Assembly: GCA_934320645.1 (NCBI GenBank)
Contig: CAKRFP010000009.1
Location: 1 to 64,000 of the forward strand
DNA from: an uncultured Bariatricus sp.
GTDB lineage: Bacteria > Bacillota > Clostridia > Lachnospirales > Lachnospiraceae
Length of the DNA stretch: 64,000 bases
Reading direction: 5' to 3'
In this document: in pieces, positions 9,751 through 16,957 of the stretch
How positions within the stretch are numbered: position 1 is the stretch's first letter
How the letters are laid out: each line of letters begins with the position of its first letter
Made by a program: the position numbers and the translations under genes
The notes under the pieces: generated by a model
The model's input: only the letters and a program-made list of their open reading frames with translations
Told to the model about the DNA's origin: nothing
Databases searched by the model: none

Positions 9751-9786
9751 AAAAAAAGGACCTTGCAAGCCCGCAGGTCCTTTTTT
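9751..9786. terminator. Bidirectional terminator between PAP2 gene and small gene
   Basis: A-tract, GGACCT stem, 13-base loop, AGGTCC and T-tract form a near-perfect hairpin usable from both strands. It ends transcription of the PAP2 gene (+) and sits right after the stop of the 33-codon gene (-). Confidence 0.88.
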
Positions 9787-9886
9787 AGTGACGGTTCATT
9801 GCTTCGAGATACAGATAATTCGCAGCATAAAATTCGATCACTTCATGCATATAATCTTTGATTTTTTTAATCATTCTTTCTTTCAT
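9785..9886 (-). CDS. Small protein of 33 residues (unknown)
   Basis: ATG at 9886 is preceded by a strong AAAGGAGAG ribosome site and the frame ends at 9785-9787, immediately before the terminator, so it has all parts of an independent gene. A TATAAT-like -10 lies on this strand at 9921-9926. The peptide is basic at the N terminus (MKERMIKKIKDYMHE) and Tyr/aromatic-rich in the second half (FYAANYLYLEAMNRH), consistent with one amphipathic helix and no clear membrane span. It is divergent from the AraC-type regulator at 10035, which may control it. Function unknown. Confidence 0.6.
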   Translation of the reverse strand: MKERMIKKIKDYMHEVIEFYAANYLYLEAMNRH

Positions 9887-9968
9887 GATTTGTTCTCTCC
9901 TTTCTTTTCTTTATGTGGTCATTATAGCTTGAAAAGCGGAGATATGCTTGCCAAATCTGATGAAAAAG

Positions 9969-9998
9969 TAGACAAATCTTGCAAAAATGCTATATAAT
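9969..9998 (+). promoter_or_regulatory. Promoter of the AraC-type gene with direct repeats
   Basis: TAGACA (9969-9974), 18-bp spacer, TATAAT (9993-9998). The heptamer CAAATCT occurs at 9952 and 9973, 21 bp (two helical turns) apart in direct orientation and overlapping the -35, the arrangement of AraC-family binding sites. Autoregulation and control of the divergent small gene are inferred. Confidence 0.6.
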
Positions 9999-10034
9999 AA
10001 AATAAAAAAAGCACTTGTTCAAAGAGGAAAGGCT

Positions 10035-10844
10035 ATGTATTTACATTATAAAAATACGAATCGGAAAATACAGACCATGCAAAAAAGAGCCAGGCATGCA
10101 GGACCGCATCTGCACAGCACCTTGGAGATGATCTATGTGACAGAAGGCACTTTAGAGCTTGGGATTGGACAGGAATTGTATCATCTGGAAACAGGGGATC
10201 TGGGAATTGTATTTCCGGATGTGATCCATCACTATCAGGTATTTGGAGAGGACGCACATAAGGTGTATTGTGTGAATTTGATTCCGGATAATCTTGGATT
10301 TTTCAGTGAGGCACTGCAGAAATATGCACCGGTCTATCCCGTTCTTAAAGGCAGAGAATTAGATGAAGAGGTTGCGTATGCCTTGTGCCGAATGATGCTT
10401 ACTAATGAAGAAGAATTTCTGATTTTGCAGGCTTATTTACAGATCGTTCTGGCGCGCTGTATTCCGCTTTTGGAATTGGATGAAAAATCCAAAATCGGAA
10501 GTGACGATCTGATTTATCAGACGGTGGCATATATATCCGGGCATTTTCGGGAAAATGTGACACTGGATAAGATGGCACAGGAGATCGGAGTCAGCAAGTA
10601 TGCAGTTTCGAGAGTTTTTTCCGGGACATTTCACAGTAATTTCAATCAGTATCTGAATGATACCAGACTTCGTTATGCCTGTGCGAAGCTGGAAAATACA
10701 ACGGATTCGATTATTGAGATTTGTCTGGACAGCGGATTTGAAAGTCAGCGGACATTTAACCGGGTATTTAAGGAGCGGTACCGGATGTCACCAAGTGTAT
10801 ATCGGAAAAAGATCAAGGAACAGAGCACGCAGATTTTACATTGA
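10035..10844 (+). CDS. AraC-family transcriptional regulator with cupin sensor domain
   Basis: 269 residues. The N-terminal cupin-like domain (about 15-110, with HAGPHLHSTLEM and a PDVIHHY segment) is the usual sugar-sensing part. The C-terminal ~100 residues hold the two helix-turn-helix units of AraC regulators (NVTLDKMAQEIGVSKYAVSR and the SGFESQRTFNRVFKE unit). The start at 10035 follows AGAGGAAAGG; the in-frame ATG at 9987 lies on the -10 box and is rejected. Its target may be the divergent small gene or itself; nothing in the sequence names the ligand. Confidence 0.9.
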   Translation: MYLHYKNTNRKIQTMQKRARHAGPHLHSTLEMIYVTEGTLELGIGQELYHLETGDLGIVFPDVIHHYQVFGEDAHKVYCVNLIPDNLGFFSEALQKYAPVYPVLKGRELDEEVAYALCRMMLTNEEEFLILQAYLQIVLARCIPLLELDEKSKIGSDDLIYQTVAYISGHFRENVTLDKMAQEIGVSKYAVSRVFSGTFHSNFNQYLNDTRLRYACAKLENTTDSIIEICLDSGFESQRTFNRVFKERYRMSPSVYRKKIKEQSTQILH

Positions 10845-10956
10845 TTTTACAAAAACAACACGTGACAATGATAGATGGAGCAGAATCGCAGATGTATAAT
10901 CGGAACTAAACGCTATGGAAAAGAAACTAACAGAAATCACGAAAAGGAGATACCAA

Positions 10957-13047
10957 ATGAAGAAGAAAACAATGAAATCAGAACCATATATGATGAATCG
11001 TGAATTGTCGTGGTTAAAATTTAATGAAAGAGTGCTGAATGAAGCAGGAAATCCAAGAGTACCGCTTGCAGAGCGTCTTACCTTTGCATCAATTTACCAG
11101 TCTAATCTGGATGAATTCTATATGGTGCGAGTGGGAACCTTGATGGATCAGATGGAATCTTCTGAAGTTGTACGTGAAAATAAAACAAATATGACCAGCG
11201 AAGAGCAGGTGAAAGCAATTATTGAAGCTACGAGAGAGCTGGATATTAAAAAAGCGGTGATTTATGAACAGCTTATGGGAGAACTGGAGCCGCAGGGAAT
11301 CCGGATTATCAATTTCAACAAGCTTTCCGGAAAAGAAGGGGAATTACTGGAAACTTACTTTGATAATGAAATTGCACCATATCTGTCTGCGAATATCATC
11401 AGCAAACAGCAGCCATTTCCATTTTTACAGAATAAAGAAATCTATGCGGTTGCACTGCTTGCAACGAAGGGTGGAAAGACAAAAACTGCGATCATTCCGT
11501 GTAGCAATAATGTGTTTAAGCGTCTGATCGATATCCCGACCAGACCGGGAACCTTTATGCTTTCGGAAGAACTGATTCTTCATTTCCTGCCGAAATTATT
11601 TAAAAAATATGAAATCAAAGAAAAATCTCTCCTGAGAATTACGAGAAATGCGGATATTGATACAGAAACCATTTATGATGAAGACATGGATTACAGAGAC
11701 GCCATGGAAAATCTGGTAAAGCAGAGAAAGCGTATGAATCCTGTCCGCATGGAATTTTCCAGAAAGATCAATAAAAAGCTGATCGCAGAGATATGTAAAT
11801 ATATCCATATGGATAAAAACCACGTATTTATGTCGAGGGTACCACTTGATTTATCATTTGTATTTGCAATCCAGAATTATCTGAGAATGCAGGGAGCAGA
11901 AAAGGAAAAGCTGTTCTATCAGAAGAGAAGTCCGCGAATGACACCGCAGCTGAATGAAAGAGAAAGTCTGATCGCACAGATTGAGCAGAAAGATGTTCTG
12001 TTATCTTATCCATTTGAAAATATTAAATCATTTACCAACCTGCTTTACGAAGCAGCAAGGGATGATTCTGTAGTGTCCATCAAGATGACCTTGTACCGTC
12101 TGGCAGTTCGAAGCCAGATCGTAGATGCTTTGGTTGAGGCAGCGGAAAATGGCAAAGAAGTTGTGGTACTTGTTGAACTCCGTGCAAGATTTGATGAAGA
12201 AAGTAACATTGAATATTCCAGAAAGCTGGAAGAAGCAGGCTGTCGTGTCATTTATGGACTGAGTGGTCTCAAAGTACATTCCAAACTTTGCCTTATAACA
12301 AGAAAAACGGAAAAAGGTCTTGAATATATCACACAGATTGGAACGGGTAACTATAATGAAAAGACTTCAACATTATATACAGACCTGTCGCTGATTACTG
12401 CAAAGCAGGAAATCGGAAAAGAGGCAGCAGAAGTATTTGCCTGCCTGATGCGAGGTGAGACGATTGAGGAAACACACATCCTGCTTGTTGCGCCGAAATG
12501 TCTTCAGAACAAAGTCCTTGATATGATCGATGAAGAAATCTGTCATGCTAAGAATGGGGAAGACGCTTATGTCGGAATCAAGATCAATTCACTGACTGAT
12601 AAAGTGATTATTGAGAAGCTTGTGGAAGCATCTCAGGCGGGTGTGAAGATTGAAATGATCGTCCGTGGAATCTGCTGTATGATTCCAGGAATCAAAGGAT
12701 ATACAGAAAATATTAAAGTAATCAGCATTGTCGGAAGATTTCTGGAGCATTCCCGCATTTATCGTTTCGGAACGCCGGACAGAGAAAAAGTGTATATTGC
12801 ATCGGCTGATTATATGACAAGAAATACGCTTCGTCGTGTAGAGGTTGCTGCTCCGGTTCTGGATGACAAGCTGCGTGAAAGACTGGACTGGATGTTTGAT
12901 ACCATGATGAAGGATGACGAAAAAGGAAAAGAGCTGACTGCAGATGGCGATTATGTAGATCGTGATATCAATAATGAAGATAAGTTGGATTCACAGGAAT
13001 TGTTCTATGAGACGGCATATAAAAATGCGGAAAAGAAGAATGTTTAA
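10957..13047 (+). CDS. ppk1: Polyphosphate kinase 1
   Basis: 696 residues with the four-domain PPK1 layout, starting with the typical MNRELSWLKFNERVL segment. The reversible reaction builds inorganic polyphosphate from ATP. H441 (KVHSKL) and H598 (EHSRIYRFG) match the two essential histidines of the family (E. coli 435 and 592), and the GTGNYNEKTS motif is present. The start at 10957 has an AAGGAGA site 7 bp upstream; the ATG at 10915 is less likely. It follows the AraC gene by 112 bp on the same strand without a clear terminator, so co-transcription is possible. No exopolyphosphatase or PPK2 gene is nearby. Confidence 0.95.
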   Translation: MKKKTMKSEPYMMNRELSWLKFNERVLNEAGNPRVPLAERLTFASIYQSNLDEFYMVRVGTLMDQMESSEVVRENKTNMTSEEQVKAIIEATRELDIKKAVIYEQLMGELEPQGIRIINFNKLSGKEGELLETYFDNEIAPYLSANIISKQQPFPFLQNKEIYAVALLATKGGKTKTAIIPCSNNVFKRLIDIPTRPGTFMLSEELILHFLPKLFKKYEIKEKSLLRITRNADIDTETIYDEDMDYRDAMENLVKQRKRMNPVRMEFSRKINKKLIAEICKYIHMDKNHVFMSRVPLDLSFVFAIQNYLRMQGAEKEKLFYQKRSPRMTPQLNERESLIAQIEQKDVLLSYPFENIKSFTNLLYEAARDDSVVSIKMTLYRLAVRSQIVDALVEAAENGKEVVVLVELRARFDEESNIEYSRKLEEAGCRVIYGLSGLKVHSKLCLITRKTEKGLEYITQIGTGNYNEKTSTLYTDLSLITAKQEIGKEAAEVFACLMRGETIEETHILLVAPKCLQNKVLDMIDEEICHAKNGEDAYVGIKINSLTDKVIIEKLVEASQAGVKIEMIVRGICCMIPGIKGYTENIKVISIVGRFLEHSRIYRFGTPDREKVYIASADYMTRNTLRRVEVAAPVLDDKLRERLDWMFDTMMKDDEKGKELTADGDYVDRDINNEDKLDSQELFYETAYKNAEKKNV

Positions 13048-13101
13048 TTAACGTATTGTTTTATAACGAATACGGATCTGTTATAAAATCAGCAGATACA
13101 G

Positions 13102-13149
13102 TTGACAAAGATGGACGTTTGTGATATTTTAATTAAGTCGCAAACGTCA
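13102..13149 (+). promoter_or_regulatory. tRNA promoter with overlapping inverted repeat
   Basis: TTGACA (13102-13107), 17-bp spacer, TATTTT (13125-13130). An 11-bp inverted repeat (GACGTTTGTGA at 13113, matched at 13139-13149 with one mismatch) spans the -10 and the start region, so it could be an operator or a leader hairpin just before the tRNA. Confidence 0.6.
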
Positions 13150-13152
13150 TAT

Positions 13153-13225
13153 GGGGGATTAGCTCAGTTGGGAGAGCGCCTGCCTTGCAAGCAGGAGGTC
13201 ACGAGTTCGAATCTCGTATTCTCCA
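13153..13225 (+). tRNA. tRNA-Ala (anticodon UGC)
   Basis: 73-nt cloverleaf: acceptor GGGGGAT/ATTCTCC (two G-U pairs), D arm GCTC/GAGC, anticodon stem CCTGC/GCAGG with loop CTTGCAA (anticodon TGC), variable AGGTC, T arm ACGAG/CTCGT with TTCGAAT loop, discriminator A. The 3' CCA is not encoded. It stands alone, not in an rRNA operon. Confidence 0.97.
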
Positions 13226-13273
13226 CTTTAGTGTATAGTGTAGTAGTATTGCTATTGCACTATTTTTGTGTAT

Positions 13274-13302
13274 TTGACAAATTTATATATGTGCTTTATA
13301 AT
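13274..13302 (+). promoter_or_regulatory. Promoter of the antisense RNA
   Basis: Perfect consensus TTGACA (13274-13279), 17-bp spacer, TATAAT (13297-13302). No protein gene follows on this strand until 13754. The RNA would start near 13309 and run into the 3' end of the small toxin gene. Confidence 0.8.
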
Positions 13303-13308
13303 ACACTT

Positions 13309-13412
13309 AACAGGAAAGTCGGAAGGTAACCGCAATTTACCCACTCCGGCGAAAATAATCTAGTTTAGAAAGTAGTCGTCAACTCGCCAAAAGTTTAGGA
13401 CGGCTACTTTTT
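13309..13412 (+). ncRNA. Predicted antitoxin RNA of a type I toxin-antitoxin locus
   Basis: About 104 nt, from the consensus promoter to the hairpin at 13369-13412 (AAAGTAGTCGTC / GACGGCTACTTT then T-run). Its last nine bases cover the stop codon and final codons of the toxin on the other strand, so the two RNAs are complementary at their 3' ends, as in TxpA/RatA-type systems. Its first ~20 nt match the first ~20 nt of the toxin mRNA in sequence (see findings). Existence is inferred from signals only. Confidence 0.6.
13369..13412. terminator. Shared convergent terminator of toxin and antitoxin RNAs
   Basis: Stem AAAGTAGTCGTC / GACGGCTACTTT with an 18-base loop, T-run on the + side. It overlaps the toxin stop codon and can work on both strands. 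Confidence 0.75.
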
Positions 13413-13487
13413 ATGTGTATAATTAAGTATTGCAACAATAAGTACCGCAACGGATACGATGAGTTGTAATTCTTCATATGTACTCAT
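13404..13487 (-). CDS. Small hydrophobic toxin, holin-like type I toxin family
   Basis: 27 codons: MSTYEELQL, then a hydrophobic helix (IVSVAVLIVAIL), then a charged tail NYTHKK. This pattern (MSTYE..., one membrane span, NxKK-like end) fits the putative holin-like toxins of Gram-positive type I systems (TxpA/BsrG-like), which insert in the membrane. The ATG at 13487 has a strong GGAGG site 9 bp upstream. A longer frame starting at 13661 is possible but has no ribosome site and would run through the mRNA leader. The promoter lies at 13551-13580 and the leader is about 57 nt. Antisense RNA arises from the opposite strand. Confidence 0.7.
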   Translation of the reverse strand: MSTYEELQLIVSVAVLIVAILNYTHKK

Positions 13488-13550
13488 TAGCACCACCTCC
13501 GACAGGCTCGGAGCGGGTGCAGCACGTCCCCCGACTTCCCGGTTAAATGT

Positions 13551-13580
13551 ATTATGTTGATAAATATTATCATTTTTCAA
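13551..13580 (-). promoter_or_regulatory. Promoter of the toxin mRNA
   Basis: On the minus strand: TTGAAA (13575-13580), 18-bp spacer, CATAAT (13551-13556). The -10 and the following ~20 bases (ACATTTAACCGGGAAGTCGG) closely match the same stretch after the antisense promoter, in opposite orientation. Confidence 0.65.
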
Positions 13581-13667
13581 CTGCGCAGTAAAGCAAAATA
13601 TAAAAAAGTTATAACTGAAAAAGGTAATTAAAAATGCAGTTCGTGAAGAATTTTCAACCATTTATGC

Positions 13668-13690
13668 AAGCAGGCTTTTACAGCCTGCTT
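13668..13690 (+). terminator. Hairpin before the GH3 gene
   Basis: Perfect stem AAGCAGGC / GCCTGCTT with 7-base loop, followed by a weak T-run. It could be a terminator or attenuator 60 bp upstream of the GH3 gene. Bases 13581-13667 before it show no convincing gene. Confidence 0.5.
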
Positions 13691-13753
13691 TCTGTGTTAT
13701 GCTATTTTTAGCAGGAAAAGAAACAGAGATAGAATAAATAAGGTGGTTTCAAA

Positions 13754-16150
13754 ATGAAAATGAAGTATGAGAATATCATAAAACAAATGACATTAGCTGA
13801 AAAAGCACAGATGATGTCAGGTAAAAATACATGGGAGACGGTAGATTTTGAAAAATATGGAATTCCATCGATGACAATGTCAGACGGGCCTCACGGGGTG
13901 AGAAGGCAGGCAGGAGCAGGGGATCATCTTGGATTAAACGCCAGCCTTCCGGCGACCTGTTTCCCGACGGCAGCAGGCGTTGCAAACAGCTGGGATGAGG
14001 CACTTGGAGAAGAAATCGGAGAGGCACTTGCGGAAGAAGCAGTTACCATGGGAGTCAATGTGATCCTTGGACCGGGACTCAATATCAAAAGAAGTCCGCT
14101 GTGCGGAAGAAACTTTGAATATTTTTCAGAGGATCCGTATCACGCAGGAAAGATGGCAGCAGCCTATGTGCGTGGAATCCAGAGTAAAGGAATCGCCGCA
14201 TGTCCGAAGCACTTTGCAGCAAACAGCCAGGAGCTTCGCCGCATGGCGAATAATTCTGTAGTTGATGAAAGAACGTTCCGTGAAATCTATACCACCGGAT
14301 TTGAGATTGCAGTCAAAGAAGGAAAATCAAAATCGATCATGTCTTCTTATAATGAAGTGAATGGTATTTATGCAAATGAAAACAGCCATATGCTACAGGA
14401 AATCCTTGTGGATGAATGGGGATTTGATGGCTTTGTAGTTTCTGACTGGGGTGGAAGCAACGATCATGCGCTGGGTGTAAAGAACGGAAGCCATCTGGAA
14501 ATGCCGGGAACCGGAAAATCCGGTATGCGTGATATTATCCGTGCAGTGGAGAACGGAGATCTGGAAGAGTCCGTACTGGATCAGAGACTGGATGAGCTGT
14601 TAAATGTGATCTTCGCAACCCATCAGGCAACCGAGGATGCAAAAGGAAAGCAGTTTGATGTAGAAGCACATCATAAACTTGCAAGAAAAGCAGCGGAAGA
14701 GAGTATCGTTCTTCTGAAAAATGAAGATCAGATCCTTCCGTTAAAACCGGGAGTCAAGGTCGCTGTGATCGGAGATTTTGCAAAGACACCAAGATATCAG
14801 GGAGCAGGTTCTTCCCTTGTGAATCCGACCAAACAGCCGGAGGCGATCATGGACGTGATCGGTGAGAGCGGCGTGGATGTCATTGCTTACGAGCAGGGGT
14901 ATATCCGTAATAGGAAACCGAATAAAAAGCTGATGAAAGCAGCAATTGAAGCGGCAAGAAAGGCAGATGTGGTTATCTTCTTCGGTGGATTGGATGAGAT
15001 CAGTGAATCGGAAGGACTTGACCGTACCCATATGGATATGCCATATGCGCAGGACACGCTTCTGGATGAAATAACGACGGTCAATTCTAATGTAATTGTT
15101 GTTCTTTCCGCAGGATCTGCAATTGAAATGCCATGGTACTCATATGTAAAAGGAATCGTACATGGATATCTGGGTGGACAGGCAGGCGCCTCTGCGATGA
15201 TGAATGTGCTGACAGGTAAGGTCAATCCGTCCGGAAAGCTGAATGAGACTTATCCGCTTCATTACAAAGATACGCCGGCATATGCTTATTATCCGAGCAA
15301 GGAACGGAGCAGTGAATACAGAGAATCCCTTTATGTGGGATACCGTTATTATACAACGGTTGGAAAAATGACACGGTTCCCATTTGGATTTGGACTCAGC
15401 TACACGAATTTTGAGTATAAGGATCTGAAGGTATCTTCCGAAGGCGTGAAATTTATTGTTAAGAATACAGGAAATGTAGCAGGAACTGAGATCACACAGC
15501 TTTATGTAGGAAAGCAATCCGATACCATTTTCCGTCCGGCCCGCGAGCTGAAAGGGTTCAAGCGAGTGGAACTGGAACCGGGAGAGGAAAAAGAAGTCCG
15601 GATTTTATTTGATGATAAGAGCTTCCGGTTCTATGATACCAGAACGGACAGTTGGGAAATTGAATCCGGAACCTATCAGATTATGATCGGTGAGAACGCA
15701 GAACATATGCTTCTGGAAGATACTTTGGATGTAGTGGGAACCGTAGAAAATGGTCGCTACAAAAAAGAAGAAATACCGGAATATTTCAGTGGACAGATCA
15801 AAGACATTTCGGATGAAGAATTTACCCGTCTTTACGGAAGAGAGCTTCCGGATGGAAGCTGGAGCGGCGAGATCCGGATGAACGATGCTGTGTGCCAGCT
15901 GTATTATGGAAAAGGGATTTTTGGAAAGCTGTTCTATGGTGTACTGAGAATCCTGCTGAAGATCAGCGAATGGCAGGGTAAACCAAACTTAAATGTACTG
16001 TTTAACTATAATATGCCGATCCGTGGATACGCAAAGATGACCGGTGGATTTGTGACGATGGAAATGGCAGAAGCGTTGACCGAAATGGCGAACGGACACC
16101 GGATTAAGGGAACAGGGCATCTGATTCGGGCAGCAGTAAAGCGAGACTAA
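13754..16150 (+). CDS. GH3 beta-glucosidase-type glycosidase, cytoplasmic
   Basis: 798 residues in the standard GH3 order: TIM barrel (about 1-290), alpha/beta sandwich (about 310-540, opening with ESIVLLKNED), fibronectin-III-like domain (about 560-650), then a ~140-residue C-terminal extension. The nucleophile is D231 (VVSDWGG); K152-H153 (PKHFAAN) belong to the substrate pocket. There is no signal peptide, so it acts on imported beta-linked oligosaccharides. An AAGGTGG site precedes ATG 13754. It is followed by a hairpin and a two-component pair; a second, membrane-bound GH3 lies beyond them. Exact sugar specificity (glucose, xylose, galactose) cannot be told from this reading. Confidence 0.92.
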   Translation: MKMKYENIIKQMTLAEKAQMMSGKNTWETVDFEKYGIPSMTMSDGPHGVRRQAGAGDHLGLNASLPATCFPTAAGVANSWDEALGEEIGEALAEEAVTMGVNVILGPGLNIKRSPLCGRNFEYFSEDPYHAGKMAAAYVRGIQSKGIAACPKHFAANSQELRRMANNSVVDERTFREIYTTGFEIAVKEGKSKSIMSSYNEVNGIYANENSHMLQEILVDEWGFDGFVVSDWGGSNDHALGVKNGSHLEMPGTGKSGMRDIIRAVENGDLEESVLDQRLDELLNVIFATHQATEDAKGKQFDVEAHHKLARKAAEESIVLLKNEDQILPLKPGVKVAVIGDFAKTPRYQGAGSSLVNPTKQPEAIMDVIGESGVDVIAYEQGYIRNRKPNKKLMKAAIEAARKADVVIFFGGLDEISESEGLDRTHMDMPYAQDTLLDEITTVNSNVIVVLSAGSAIEMPWYSYVKGIVHGYLGGQAGASAMMNVLTGKVNPSGKLNETYPLHYKDTPAYAYYPSKERSSEYRESLYVGYRYYTTVGKMTRFPFGFGLSYTNFEYKDLKVSSEGVKFIVKNTGNVAGTEITQLYVGKQSDTIFRPARELKGFKRVELEPGEEKEVRILFDDKSFRFYDTRTDSWEIESGTYQIMIGENAEHMLLEDTLDVVGTVENGRYKKEEIPEYFSGQIKDISDEEFTRLYGRELPDGSWSGEIRMNDAVCQLYYGKGIFGKLFYGVLRILLKISEWQGKPNLNVLFNYNMPIRGYAKMTGGFVTMEMAEALTEMANGHRIKGTGHLIRAAVKRD

Positions 16151-16172
16151 AAGAAAAAAGTAGAAATAGACA

Positions 16173-16213
16173 GGGACTTGTACTAAAATAATTTTAAGTG
16201 CAAGTCCCCCTTT
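16173..16213 (+). terminator. Terminator after the first GH3 gene
   Basis: Stem GGGACTTG / CAAGTCCC with a 20-base AT-rich loop, followed by CCTTT. The T-run is short, so read-through into the response-regulator gene is possible. Confidence 0.6.
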
Positions 16214-16246
16214 GGCGTATTTAATGGGAAAGGAGAAGGGAAACCA

Positions 16247-16957
16247 ATGATAAAGATTGCAATCGTAGAAGATGAAGCACTGTATGCGCAGCAGTTACAG
16301 GGTTTTCTGCATCAGTATGAAAAAGAGAACGGAGAATTGTTTGATATTACAGTTTACACTGACGGAGACCAGATCGTGCACAAATATCAGTCGCAGTATG
16401 ATTTGATCCTGATGGATGTGGAAATGAAATTCATGGATGGAATGTCTGCGGCAGAAGAAATCCGCAAGATGGATACCGAGGTTGTGATCATTTTTATCAC
16501 CAACATGGCACAGTATGCAATCCGAGGATATGCAGTGGATGCGCTGGATTACGTGCTGAAGCCGGTTTCTTATTTTGCTTTTTCCCAGCGACTGAACCGG
16601 GCAATCGGACGTATGAAAAAGAGAGAACAGAAAGTGATCATGGTGAATATCAAAGGCGGTGCCGTGCGCGTCAATATCGCTAATATTTACTATATCGAAA
16701 GTCAGGGACATACTCTGATCTTGCATACGATCCTGGGAGATTATGAGACCAGCGGAACGATGAAGGAAATGGAAGAAAAACTGAAGGGGATGAATTTCTG
16801 CCGTGGAAATAAAGGCTATCTGATCAACCTGCAGCATGTGGACGGGATCCAGGATGGATGTGCGACGGTAAAAGGGGAACAGCTGGTGCTGAGCCGTGCC
16901 CGGAAAAAAGAATTTATGGAAGAACTGACAAAATACTGGGGAGAGGTTGTAAAATGA
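16247..16957 (+). CDS. LytTR-family response regulator
   Basis: 236 residues: receiver domain (about 1-120) with phospho-acceptor D57 (LILMDVEM) and a LytTR DNA-binding domain (about 130-230). This is the AgrA/ComE/VirR class that binds direct-repeat boxes. Its stop overlaps the kinase start by 4 bp (ATGA), so the pair is translationally coupled. It sits between two GH3 genes, suggesting control of one of them or of a surface process; no LytTR site was identified by eye. Confidence 0.92.
   Translation: MIKIAIVEDEALYAQQLQGFLHQYEKENGELFDITVYTDGDQIVHKYQSQYDLILMDVEMKFMDGMSAAEEIRKMDTEVVIIFITNMAQYAIRGYAVDALDYVLKPVSYFAFSQRLNRAIGRMKKREQKVIMVNIKGGAVRVNIANIYYIESQGHTLILHTILGDYETSGTMKEMEEKLKGMNFCRGNKGYLINLQHVDGIQDGCATVKGEQLVLSRARKKEFMEELTKYWGEVVK

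Noticed and set aside
9993..10034. Start of the AraC gene at the ATG at 9987
   Set aside because: It overlaps the -10 box; ATG 10035 has the ribosome site and begins the cupin domain.
13153..13225. tRNA-Ala as an integration site for a genomic island
   Set aside because: No integrase gene and no second copy of the tRNA 3' end were seen in the window; the toxin-antitoxin locus beside it is the only hint.
13404..13661. 85-codon minus-strand frame including the toxin
   Set aside because: The first 58 codons cover the predicted promoter and leader and have no ribosome site; the 27-codon version starts right after a strong GGAGG.
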